Below are positions 33,501 through 44,763 of a DNA stretch of 47,660 nt, one piece after another; within the stretch, counting starts at the first letter, position 1, and each line of letters begins with the position of its first letter. The stretch is from Spongospora subterranea (lineage: Eukaryota; Endomyxa; Phytomyxea; Plasmodiophorida; Plasmodiophoridae): positions 1 to 47,660 of the forward strand of contig OUQQ01000079.1 in NCBI GenBank assembly GCA_900404475.1, read 5' to 3'. The notes beneath the pieces were generated by a model that did not search any database, was not told the origin of the DNA, and saw only the letters and a program-made list of their open reading frames with translations. Position numbers and translations under genes: made by a program.

Positions 33501-36500
33501 CTATCCTACAGCGTATATTTCGATCGGAACTAGGGGAGCATTGGGCTCAGATATTGGGCAGTACGACCAAGATTAAATTACCAACTCCACCCTCGTCGTT
33601 ATCAGTCAAACAACATGATCGCCATATTCGGTTATTAGTAGAAGGGTTAGGCGCTTCATCACTACCGTCCTCAATACCTTACCGTGTTGCAGAGATCATC
33701 ATTGACAGATCCACCCAAACCCTGGTCGCATCTTATTATCTATATCGCTCAGGACCATATCTTCTTTTCCATCCTGTAAATTCCCTACCTCATCGTTCAT
33801 ACATGTCGTCATCACCATTATCCTGGATATACCGGTCATCTACCGTTATACATCGGCCGCTGCAGGAGATACGAATCAGTCGAATGCGATCGGATGGCCT
33901 TACTGACATATTGTATAGTCATCGAATGATGATCGGAGCTTTGCCATGGTCATTACGTCATGAATATCATGATTGGTGGCGATCAGACCCATATCCGTTC
34001 GACGAGCAACAATCAATACGGATTACAACTTCTAATCTCCACCGATCATCGTCGTTATTATTATATATTACCTATAGCAGCAATGATTGCATTGGCCATC
34101 TATATAAGGTCGATCATTTATCCTTGTCGCCGGCAGGCCCTACTGAAGCTCACCATCCTGATATATTATATCAATTATCCCCATCCTCATTGTCATTATG
34201 GGTCAGCACTCTTGATTTGAACGGCTGCATCCCGACCCGTCGCATACGCCAAGCCCAGAAGAAAGCAGGTCTATTACCATCATCTTTGAGCGGATATGAG
34301 ACAGGGGATAGCAACTTGTCTGATCGAAGACGGTATTGCAGATTGTCGTGTGTTTACGGTGAATGCGTTGAATATCATGAGATCAGATCCTGCCATAATT
34401 TGGTAGATGGCGAAACTAACCTATATCTGATATGGACATGTCCCCAACCCAATCATGCGTCCAACGATGATTGGACTGATATCGTGTCAATCCAGTTTCC
34501 GTCATTGGACACAAACCTGATATATCGCAACGGCAAACTCTATTGTGGTCATCACAAAACCCTATCATTGTCTCCTATGCTATATCGAGAGCAATATGGA
34601 CCTCATCTTCTCTTAACCGATTTTACCCCTAGCAACGTTTTAGGTCGAAATATGGATCCACCTATAATTCATCGTCCAACCCACATTTTGCTGCCTTTAT
34701 TCGGTAAAAACCAAGTCATCTGTCTTTCTTTACCATTGTCAACAGCGGACCACCCCTTCCCCTTGCCCCAGGACACAATCTCAAACATATCCCTCATTAT
34801 CTCGTTGATTTCATCATTCCATTACACATTGGCGCTGAAGCACATTTGTCAATTATCAAGCTCCCATCAGGATACCGTAGGCGGTGATGCATTTATCCCG
34901 ATCTCTCCATCCTCAGCGTCCTCTGCGATGCCTTCTGGTGACCCCGACCTTGTTGCGGTTCGTCTGCATCTACCTTTTAGCGAGGTCCCATGGGACATTC
35001 ATCACGAATACGAAGTATATCTGAATGAGCTCAACCGCATATCTCCATCGTTACTACTTTCTATCGATCAAGAGCTGAGCATAGCACAGTCGTCTCCGTA
35101 TACATCAGCTGGTAACAGGATATCCTATCTGCATCAATATCTGCTGGGTAACGCAGACACGCATCCAGTGGCATGCCGATTACGATACCCAGTAATGCAT
35201 GCTAAAGATTCCATGGTCTCTGAGTCCGACCATGACTTATCGCAGTCAATAGATATCAGTCTGGGGCAAGAGCTTCCAGTATATAGGCGTCCTAATCCAT
35301 TTACATCTCCAGAATATGAAGGCAGCCCTTTATCGTGTGCGTATTATGGAGATGATGCAGTGCATCTAATGCAGTGCTTATGGGAGGAGCCCCCGAATAA
35401 CCTCAACATGCTTATGCTACTATACGATATAGCTTATGGATCAATCATTATCGATATCCATCACCAGGGAATCAATATTGGGCCGGCGTTGGCGTACTGT
35501 CTATCCTCCATCAAACTACAGACTAAATATCGACAGTGGATACGAGCGGTCCGCCCTGATCGTTATCCCAGCATACTACCGTACATCCAAATATTGTCGT
35601 CGCATTCTGTGTCGGAGCAGCGAACGCAAGCAATAAGACTGTTATTGAAGTCGCTATCTCATAATTACATTTCATGTTCTAGCAATAATTACAGTCCGCG
35701 AGGATATGATCAGCTGGTGTCGATATCTCGTAGTACTATTCAACAGCCCGTTCAGAATGTCTCCAGACAAGGTGATGATCTAATTTCCATCAGCAAATCA
35801 TTAACACTAAGCGAAGAACTGAAAGAACCTGATTTAGAACAGCTTATATACGACCCGATGGCAGCTGTGATATCCAAACTAAATACGGTGAAATTGGACT
35901 TATCAATGAGCATCCTCGCGCTAATTAGCATAAACGAATTGGAAGAAGAGGATCGGATAAATCAGGTTGTATATGATGACGATAATGGTGAAAGCGTGAA
36001 CAAGGGTTTAGACATGGATGGTGGCACCCTTCGTAAAACTGTCACAAATGGCAACGTACTAGAAATTATCAGGAAAGACGTGGTGGACGTTTTACTCGCA
36101 AATGCTGCAATCAGAGCAAAGTTATCGACCCAGGATACCAGTTTTTCTCTGTTAGTTGATTGTCGGGACGCAATCGCTCTTCGTGCGGTTAAACTTATTG
36201 ATCGATATTTATGCTCTGCCGAATACAACTCAAATGATAATAACTTAGCCCGGTTAGAATCAATCATGCAATTGTGCACAGATCTGCTACCTATCATCTG
36301 TGTTTCTCGACCGAATATATCATCTTGGTCGCCATCACACGCAATATCAAGACGCCTACTTTTATCAGAATATAATCTTGGATCTGATTACATCCAATAT
36401 CTCTCATCTATAGTAACTCCGAATTCCGATAACCAATACCACCACGACGTTTTTATCCAAGTGGGTACTGCAGCATCACAATCATGTTTGCCTAAATTAT

Positions 36501-39500
36501 TGGTCGCTAGTTCATCGCACTTGGTATCTCTTCTGCTCCCTGGCATCCTTTTAGTTCATTCTTCCCGTTTGCACATGCCTCGCCTAATCTTTACTGGTGT
36601 ATTCACGATGGGATCAACGGATGATATACCGGACGCAAATCGTCATCTGTCTCAAAATCATTGCGTTATCACGACATCATCATTGCTATCTATAGGGTTA
36701 TCATCAGGCGAGTTGCATCTACCAAGTCAGACCAATGTCGTCATCGAAGATTATGACGCCGTCGTATACGAAGAATACATTCCAGTGTCATGTTGCACTC
36801 GCCCATCATCGTCCAGTTATCATCGCTTGTCGCAATGGAATATCAGTTTGATACGGCATCTTGTTCAACCGATACTGTCATACAGTAGAAAAAGTAGAAG
36901 TTCTAGTGCTGTCGCCAAACCTAGCCTTAGTTCCATACTTCATCAGCTGATATCGCACGGTATATCCAAGCTATCCATATTCACATCTCCAGCTGTCTCA
37001 CATCCTGAGAAAGGCCCCGAACAACTTATCCTTGACAATGATACTTTCTATCACGATTCTATCCGACCATACTTGGTCGAACATCTGCTTGAGATGCACG
37101 CAAATGAAATCACAGCTAACTGCACTGATATGGACAAGAATATGATGAGGTATATATTGAACAGAGATGATATAGCTGATGAGAGATTAGATAACCCTCG
37201 ATTATTGTTTTTACACGACATTGTCCACCATCACCTTCCGAAATGCTGGCATATGAGATACGACCATGATTATATACTCGGTCCGACGAAGCCTCATTTC
37301 TTCTTATCCAGTAGCCCGATACCTTCTGCAATCGCTATTCCTTGCTTTTGGCCAACGTCAGCCCTGGACTCTGCTGATTTGATGTTCAGCTCGCCAGAAG
37401 TGACCGTTATTCTGACATTATTCTCCTATCACTATTTAGGATACGATGGTCAGCAGGATATCAATCAAGTATTATTACTATCATCTTGTCATATACCAAT
37501 GCAAATATCCGCAATTGCTCCAGATATAACGACATTACTGTCTTCTTGTCATAATGCAATTACCGAGAGTGCTGGTGCCACTTACCGCAACGCTGATATA
37601 TATCGTATACACTATACATCAGGAATAACTCGCAATAACATATCATCCTATATCGAGCGGGTTGATATGAGGCGAGATCATTGTTTATCCAGTATATTTT
37701 CTGGGCCACTATCGCATCGTAATCGCACGGGCTGTCAACAGGTGGTTGTAGATATTTCAAAGCAGAGGTCAGAGATTACAGTAAACAGATTCAGGGAATA
37801 CGTTCTGGAGTATAATCACCAGAGCAACAGCCGAAGAATTAGCGATATTGGATACAATGATGCGGTATCAGGGAAGCTGCTTAGAGAGAGGATGTTTCCA
37901 TTTTCCGCGTCCGTCTCTTGCTCATGTAGCCCACAGTACTACGACATTCTATCATCGCATATACCAGATCTGGTGTATATCAATAACATTGGGGCAATAG
38001 ATATATTGCTCACCAATACCGACGATACCGTAGGAGTGACAGTCGTGTTGGATATACGATCATCGCTGTCAGATTTGGAACGTATCGTTGACCGATTGTC
38101 CGAGCACAGTGCAGCTCATATATACGTAACGCTGTCATCATCTGATATGGAGCATATTACTCATCATTTGCTGCCCGCATCTGTTCGAGATAAATCAGTG
38201 ACTGCTGGGAATTATCGCATTAGTGCAGCCGAACTGACCGAATATATGGAATGGCGATCATCTCACCAGCCCGCCCTTCCAATAGTGATGTATAAAGCTC
38301 CTGAACCGATCCTGGTCCCAGGAATTTCCTCATCTGATCGCTCCCAGCAGCTGCCTAACCTGTACATCTCAGAGCTATCTGCAGAATCTAAGTCTGATCC
38401 TGTTCCGTTGATCTCACACTATCCCTTATCCAGAATTTCAATATACGGTCATGGATACCCATGGGCAACACCTCAATTATCAATATCCACGTCATTACTG
38501 TCCAATCCAACGTTCAATATGGATAGAGTTCACGTTGTACCTGGTATCGACTTAATACTACACATGGAGCAACAAATGATCGCAATTAGCCTTGAGGAGG
38601 CGACATCTATCTCAACATCGTCCCACTCGTCAGCTTGGACCATACGTTCCATAACAGGATTCGTGATTGACCAGTCATTGATATCACCCTGTTCCAGCAA
38701 TACTGATTATCATGATGCGATGGCTATATATAGACTACTAGACGGGCGACTACCTGCTGGCCCCATCCCATCGCTAACTCAGTCTAACTTAATCGACTTT
38801 TCGCAATTCCTAGATAGTTGTGAAAGAGTTCGGGCAATTGGATACAGTGCGATAACTTGGCGAAAAGGACAAGATTGCTTGGATGAATATAACAAGGCGA
38901 AGCACCTGACTGCATGGGCATGGGAAAAGGCCCAAAAAAGCCATGGTGAAGCAAATGGGAGTCTTCCTGAGAATATGTATGATGCCATATTGATGATATT
39001 TGAGGAAACAAGATGGGGTGTATCTCCATCAGATGTTATTGTGCTTGCCTCACATTATGATGAAAGGTCGTTAGGAAATATGATGGCGGTAGTGAGGGGG
39101 CATAATCAGAAATGGTTGAAGAAGGAGAAGATGTGGGTAGAGGCGAGAGACGCCGAGTTACGGGAACAGCAATTCTACGAGCGAACCAGGGCAGAGAATG
39201 AAAGGATACAGGCGGAAATTGCAGCTGAGCACGGCGCTATTCATAACTTGATGAAGGAGGTCAAATATCAGGAGATGGTGGCTCGGAACAGGAAGCGAGA
39301 AATGGATATGTTGCAATTGGAAGAGAGCAAGGCGGAGTGGAAGCTATGGGCACACGAAAATAGACTATCACCAAAAATGCTATCTCAACCGTATCATCTT
39401 GAGAGAAAGACAGAAACGGATCGGCCTGTTGGAGATCATGACATATCACAGGTGGATAACAGTATCCCTGATCCTGATTGGGTCGCCAACATTAGTGACA

Positions 39501-40570
39501 GACATACCAAATATATTCAGACAATAGGACAAAGTTACGAAGAACTAATCAGAGCCGAGGCCGAAGAAACCGATAAATATGAAGTGATCGTGGCGTCTTG
39601 GATCAGTAGTATAGAGATGGCGTGGATTGATAAGGAAGAGAAAAATTTGGATCGGTTGATAGCAGAGGCAAGATCGTCTTTGAGGACATCCGAGGGTGCG
39701 TGGGATGGCGAAGATAAAGAGTCAATTGTCGAAGAAATAGAGCGACGTGCTGAAGCTGCATTTCAGCAGAATATTGTGAAACCACCATCGTCGTCCGGAT
39801 CGGAAAAGGCAAGCATATGCCTTGACCAGTTGTTGAACCAGGCGCTATCAGACGACAAGCTGTTGAGGCAGAGTTTGCGGAATGGCAAGAAGAGAGAGTT
39901 GAGGCTTCGGATATCTCTGTTAACTGGTCAAGAGATTGATGCGGATCACAATTGCGATTCACGTTCGTGCTGTGATATGTTATCATCATGCGATATATCA
40001 CGACTCGATAACAACAGCGTTAGAGAGATTTATGACATAATCCAATCGGAGAGGGAACTAGAGAAGGCCGACGAGCTGGCCATGGTAGCTGATTTGAATA
40101 TTAGTCAGCAGCTATCTCTATATCATCACGATATCAACCGGGTCATCCAGGTTCGAGATAAACTCTCTGCATTAATGGAGGCTTTACAAAATGCCAAAAC
40201 CTCTGTTATGCAGTGGAATAACGCAAACGATGACGAAACGGAGAGTGGAAAAGGCGCTGAACCAGATCTACATGGAATTATACGTTTATCAGAATACAAC
40301 AGTCGTACGAGATCGCTACAGGGCAGACATGATGCGGCGAGTCGGGAAGCGAGTGCTGGGGATCAACGTGCTTCGCCATCAATCACTCGCGATATATTAG
40401 AACCCATGTACTATACCTCCTATATCGCACTGCCATCACCAAAACATGACATTCCAGCCACCAACAACAATGGAGACGGCATGAGCACCACGTTGTGGCC
40501 ATTCAGCCAGGCAACTCCAGTCCAGAAAAGAAAACGGAACGGAAGGAGACGACAACGAATAAAACATTAG
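30573..40570 (+). CDS. Giant divergent DUF3638/DUF3645-like protein (about 3,312 aa) with apparently degenerate ATPase motifs
   Basis: Exon one (30573-30982) joins exon two (31042-40570) across a 59-nt intron (GTGAGG to TTCTAG). The join brings a 136-codon N-terminal frame into the long frame. Residues 91-95 read CGCGH, followed by YSFTLTNTDQD; residues near 205 read YRRASGLCIKAALEHM. These resemble the GGH and RSGxC segments found in the N-terminal part of large proteins of this type. Near 1939-1960, VFIQVGTAASQSC takes the place of the family's QMGEGKSSV P-loop. Near 2036-2045, VVIEDYDAVV takes the place of its DESDE box. HLPKCWHMRYD, then PCFWPTSALDSADLMF and SPEVTVILTLFSYHYLGYD (about 2238-2275), match the DUF3645 pattern. 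A coiled coil spans 2834-2910, and the end is KRKRNGRRRQRIKH. The family call is from memory and needs a profile search. Confidence 0.75.
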
Positions 40571-40688
40571 CACGTGCAAATGAATGTTTATGGATTGCGG
40601 GTCAGTTTAATTTCTTCGGCACTTCCTAGAGTGCACAACTGCAGATCTGACGTTCGTTGGGACTGATCAAACGAGTTGGATTTGGGGA
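40571..40688. other. Short convergent gap
   Basis: 118 bases between the stop codons of the giant gene and the LRR gene, holding both 3' ends. No structure is evident. Confidence 0.4.
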
Positions 40689-41462
40689 TTAACGAGTTGC
40701 TATTGACTGACGGGATTTGGAGTAGGTTCCATTAAGGTTGACCTGGCGAAGCGAATGACACCCAGATAACGGCCCACAGTCTATGGTTTCGGCACAAACG
40801 CACAGAGCAAGAAGTTCAAGTCTACGACACGAAGATAACGGTCGTAGATCGGTTATGGATGTGGAGCTGATATTGAGACTGATCAATGAATCTGACACCG
40901 ACAATAACGGCCATATATCTGATATGCGACTATAGCTGATGTCTAGATGTTGTAGCGACCTGAGCAGAGATAACGATGGCAAAGCAATGGCACGAACAGC
41001 GGTCACATCCAGTGATTTTAACGAGGTACAGTACGCCAACGGGCTCAAGTCTACAATGTTACAACAGCCGAATAGCTTCAGATGATGAAGAGCCTGGAAC
41101 ATGGGCAGCGGACTCAGATCGTCTATCTGGGTATTTGATAGATTCAGATATTGCAGAGTTAATCGGCAGGGAAGATATGGTGGACTGAGGACAGCGCCGA
41201 GCCAGATCCGGGATAGGTTAACCGATGACAGATCAAGGCGAATCAGGTATTGGAACCTTTGAAGTAGTCTCTGAAGGAATATGGCTGGCGAAGATGATGA
41301 ACGACGACGAGAAACAGTAAACGACTCTGCCGACATGTAATACGAGCGATTCATGATGAGGTTGACATGTATGGCCGACTGACAATCTTGCCAGGACAGA
41401 TACGACCATATCAAACGCGTTGGGGGACCAGGAGTACTCAATAACTCACATAAGGTGACCAT
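40689..41462 (-). CDS. Leucine-rich-repeat protein with F-box-like start, intronless (257 aa)
   Basis: One frame runs from ATG 41462. The first 40 residues (LLSTPGPPTRLIWSYLSWQD) look F-box-like, a helix with a W-x-x-L/Y pattern, but this is weak. From about residue 75 come regular leucine-rich repeats of 22 to 25 residues: RLTLQYLNLSNTQIDDLSPL, HHLKLFGCCNIVDLSPLAYC, SLKSLDVTAVRAIALPSLSL, SLQHLDISYSRISDIWPLL, SLISLNISSTSITDLRPL and LRQVNLNGTYS. The NxxI(D/S)DLxPL pattern is the bacterial-internalin/SDS22-like type. The protein should form a curved binding solenoid. The partner is unknown. No signal peptide is seen. Confidence 0.8.
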   Translation of the reverse strand: MVTLCELLSTPGPPTRLIWSYLSWQDCQSAIHVNLIMNRSYYMSAESFTVSRRRSSSSPAIFLQRLLQRFQYLIRLDLSSVNLSRIWLGAVLSPPYLPCRLTLQYLNLSNTQIDDLSPLPMFQALHHLKLFGCCNIVDLSPLAYCTSLKSLDVTAVRAIALPSLSLLRSLQHLDISYSRISDIWPLLSVSDSLISLNISSTSITDLRPLSSCRRLELLALCVCAETIDCGPLSGCHSLRQVNLNGTYSKSRQSIATR

Positions 41463-42138
41463 GTCAATTCAGTAATAATAAGTTCTGGAACAAAACGCAC
41501 CACGTTCCCCATCACGTTCCAGATCGAAAATCACTGGATTTACTAGATAAAGACAAAATTTGTGGCGCAAATCGCAACTTTGTTATTTTAAGCCTTCCCT
41601 GTGCTGGGATTCGTTCCAGTTGCACAACCAGGCTTTCTGACCATCCAATGTCGCAAGCCCGGTTTCGCGATGGATTTTGCCAGGAACGATTGGCACTCCG
41701 TCCCTATCGAACATTCGGCCTTGGTCACTCCGCATATCCGTACACAATCAAAATTGACGCGTGAGTTGGGGCGCTACCTAGCTCAGTGGTCGGTATGTGA
41801 ACAGTGTATCCTGGGCTGGTCAGCGGATCACCCTCATGTAAATGCGCCCTGCAATTGCCATCTGTTACAACACTGCCAGTGCAGCCCGTCATCATCTGTG
41901 GTCTTTCCACTCACATCTCTCTCTTTCTCTTCAGTCTCCACAGTCGTCTCCTCTCTCTCTCTATCTCCTGTGACTTCATCTCTCGAATCACATCATTCCC
42001 TAATATCGTCCGTTGCTGTTCATCACCCTCGACTTTGTCGCACACCCATTCTGAGGATCACCAGAGGCCATCCGCTGTGCCTCTAAGTGTTTTCCTTAAT
42101 CCCAGTGTGGTGCCGTTCATCGCTGCGTCATTGTCGCC
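41463..42138. promoter_or_regulatory. Divergent intergenic region between the LRR gene and DNAJC25
   Basis: A 676-base stretch. A pyrimidine-rich tract of CT repeats (about 41910-41990) precedes the DNAJC25 start by about 150 bases. A plus-strand open frame (41601-42086) is Ser/His/Cys rich and lacks motifs; I treat it as non-coding. A tRNA A-box-like TAGCTCAGTGG occurs at 41779-41789 without a convincing tRNA. Confidence 0.4.
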
Positions 42139-43083
42139 ATGTCCATCAAGTTATCTGTTTCTGTCATAATGATGCTCGTATACGCCCTGATTTTATATCA
42201 ATGTTCAGCTGATGTGGGGGTGTTTTGTCGAGGGAAATCGTGTTATGAAGTTCTGGGACTACAGAAGGATACAGCAGATAGCTCAGCTATAAAAAAAGCG
42301 TATTACTCTATGAGTCAGCTCTTCCACCCTGATTCTCCATCTGGAGGCGATGACCAGAAATTTCTTGATGTTGCTGATGCATATCGAGCATTGAAAGACG
42401 AGAAAACCCGCATTGAATACGATGAATTTCTTGACCATCCGGAAAGGTTTTATTTCAGTACCGATTCATGGATTAAAAAGAGTTCCGTTGGTCGCCAAGA
42501 ATCTGTCCTTACTGTCATGCTCATGATATTTGTTGGGTTAACTTTTGGTGACTTCATGTTTAAGCGCGCTTCGTACAACGATCTTCGTCGGCGATTGGTT
42601 CATGATCCTCTAGTACAGGAGCGTATACGAGCTGTTCGAGGTTTACCTGATGTTGCTGTCTCTAAAAAGGGAAAGAAGAAGCGAGATTATGACCCAAAGC
42701 TAGCAGAATCCATCACCGATGAGGAGATAAATAAGGTTGTTCATCATGCTGAATGGTTTTCAACACAGGCCCCGACCCTAGCGACGCTATTACCTGTCAG
42801 AATGTTGTCATGGCCCAAATCACTCCTGCTCTTGGTGATTTGGGTTGGTCATTGGCTTATCGTATTTACTATATGCAGAAGGCAATACGGCGACGAACAG
42901 AAAAAGTTTCTTATCCGGTATTATCTGGGTCTATCGCAAAAGCAATGGGATTTTATTCCGGAACATCGCCGTCAGACCTATCTAGAGCAAAAGTTATGGG
43001 ATTTCAAGACGTTTCAAGTTTGGAGACGAAAACAGAGAAATCGTTCTGGTGAATCCGGCGGTGATGATTCATTTATCGATTAG
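42139..43083 (+). CDS. DNAJC25: DNAJC25-type ER membrane J-domain protein, intronless
   Basis: This is 314 residues from ATG 42139. A signal peptide or first membrane helix (VSVIMMLVYALILYQCSA) is followed by a J domain, CYEVLGLQKDTADSSAIKKA, YYSMSQLFHPDSPSGG, with the HPD motif that stimulates Hsp70/BiP ATPase. Next come DVADAYRALKDEKTRIEYDE and FLDHPERFYF. Two more hydrophobic segments follow: SVLTVMLMIFVGLTFGDFMF and SLLLLVIWVGHWLIVFTICR. The C-terminal region has KKFLIRYYLGLSQKQWDFI, a segment conserved in DNAJC25. The J domain should face the ER lumen. Intronless, unlike most conserved genes here. Confidence 0.88.
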   Translation: MSIKLSVSVIMMLVYALILYQCSADVGVFCRGKSCYEVLGLQKDTADSSAIKKAYYSMSQLFHPDSPSGGDDQKFLDVADAYRALKDEKTRIEYDEFLDHPERFYFSTDSWIKKSSVGRQESVLTVMLMIFVGLTFGDFMFKRASYNDLRRRLVHDPLVQERIRAVRGLPDVAVSKKGKKKRDYDPKLAESITDEEINKVVHHAEWFSTQAPTLATLLPVRMLSWPKSLLLLVIWVGHWLIVFTICRRQYGDEQKKFLIRYYLGLSQKQWDFIPEHRRQTYLEQKLWDFKTFQVWRRKQRNRSGESGGDDSFID

Positions 43084-43253
43084 AGTACTTATGGTATCTT
43101 ATAAATGTAGCAGAGTGATTAGACATTATTGGTGGGTTCGGTATATGATCAGAAGGGTATTATCGATGACACACTACACGGGGGGTTGTCAGATATTATT
43201 GAGAGTAGGCGCACGACCTGTGGCTTTCTCAAGAATTGCAATAAGGAGTAGCA

Positions 43254-44598
43254 ATGGGGTGTACTGGATTATTTCTGGGCCTGATTATTGTTGGAATCGC
43301 GACAATCTCCCACGTTGCCGCCGATGACGATAGAGATTTCAAAGAATTCCTATCTAAATATAGCAAAGTACTTTAGTGAGCTGATTACTGTCATTATGGT
43401 GATAGTTTTCAACTGTGTTAGGAATATGCATCTGATCAAGAGGAGGAAGCTCGGAGAGCGACGTTTATGGATAATGCAGGTTTTATCAAACAGCACAATG
43501 ATAATCCATTACGATCATACGATATGATGATGAACCAGTTTGGGGATATGACCCATGATCAGTTTCGGTTATGGGTAATGGGCAATGCTTCTGATCAGGT
43601 TATGAAACGACCCCGTGTTCACACAATGGATTGTTTTGCTTAATCCCTATTGAAGATGTCGGGCTCGGTCACCAATTCATCCAGGACGGATTCGGCCTAT
43701 ACCACAATCACCCCAGATCAGGTTGATTGGCAACAGATCGGGGCGCTATCCCCAGTGCTAGATCAGGGACGATGCCGATCCAGCTGGGCAATCGCCACAT
43801 CCGCAGCGGTTCAGGTGAGGAATCATTTCATGAGTCTAAATGGGCTATTAGCATGAACTTGCCATGATAGAGTGCATCAGCGATATCAACCGGGGAGCTA
43901 CTACCGCTATCGGAGCAGCAATTGATTGATTGCAGTTGGTCATTCGGCAATGATGGTTGCAATGGCGGGTCGGCCAAATCATCGCTAGAGTAAACGATGT
44001 ACCGCCCATCTATTGCCATCCATTTACCCCATATCCATAGCTATATTATCGGGCATGGCGGGATCTGCACCAGCTCATCATATCCCTATACAGGTCGTGA
44101 TTCCGAGTCCTGTCAAGACCAAGTCTGTGATAATCTGGTCAACATACGATCATACTCATATGTTCTGCCCAATAACCAGACTGATCTCAAGGTCGTTATC
44201 AACCTTGACCAAACAACCTGTTGATATATCTTATGAAATCCTATAGATGGCGGTAGCTACTCGCCCAGTTATATCGTCCATTGATGCAGTTAGCGATCGC
44301 GGTATCATGTTCTACAGCTCTGGAATATATGATGGGACGTGTTCATCATCGCCACGCCATTCAGTGTTGATTGTCGGGTATCACTCGTCCTCGTCGTTAT
44401 CATCGCCATTCCATTGTTTACTGTAATCATAGTTATGGAGTCGATAGCTCAACTCAATCTCAATTCTGGAAGATTCAAAACAGCTGGGGAGAAGATTGGG
44501 GCCAGGAAGGGTTCATGAAATTGGCTCGTACCGATCAGGATCAACATTCTGGACAATGTGCTATTGCCGCTAATCCATTATATCCAATACCTTATTGA
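43254..44598 (+). CDS. Papain-family (C1A, cathepsin L-like) protein with catalytic Cys replaced by Ser, seven exons
   Basis: Exons 43254-43367, 43422-43598, 43656-43814, 43871-43989, 44041-44191, 44247-44377 and 44433-44598 give 338 residues in one frame; introns are 51 to 57 nt. The second intron's donor (43599) is the least certain. A signal peptide ([20 protein letters not shown]) is followed by an I29 prodomain ([40 protein letters not shown]). The mature part starts [18 protein letters not shown] and continues [13 protein letters not shown], where the family has GSCWAF. So Gln of the oxyanion hole is kept but the nucleophile is Ser. [39 protein letters not shown] (active His) and [17 protein letters not shown] (active Asn) are kept. 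Ser-type C1A homologues include Plasmodium SERA proteins and silicateins. Confidence 0.85.
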
Positions 44599-44763
44599 CT
44601 TCCATATTTCAGCCCACGATCCATTGGTCTATTGTATAATACATGTTTGATTAGCGTTCTCTCATTTCGTCCCTCACTGTTCAAGCATTTGAATATTATT
44701 CTGTCAATACTACAATACAGAAATTATTTGACGAAATAGTGGATTTAACCGTTTGGAGTGTAT

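Noticed and set aside
30573..40570. Viral origin of the giant gene (giant-virus or dsRNA-virus polyprotein)
   Set aside because: It has a spliceosomal intron matching the host genes and DUF3638/DUF3645-like landmarks; no polymerase, capsid or helicase motif of a virus was seen.
41768..41849. Possible tRNA gene: A-box-like TAGCTCAGTGG and GGGCGC...GCGCCC ends
   Set aside because: No B-box (GGTTCGANTCC) and no convincing D, anticodon or T arms fit between the ends; span is too irregular.
41601..42086. 161-codon plus-strand frame between the LRR gene and DNAJC25
   Set aside because: Low-complexity Ser/His/Cys composition over a CT-rich tract, no motif, and it overlaps the likely DNAJC25 promoter.
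43254..44598. Reading the cathepsin-like gene as a frameshifted pseudogene
   Set aside because: Each frame change falls at a GT-AG pair with 51-57 nt introns and the joined exons give a family-length protein.
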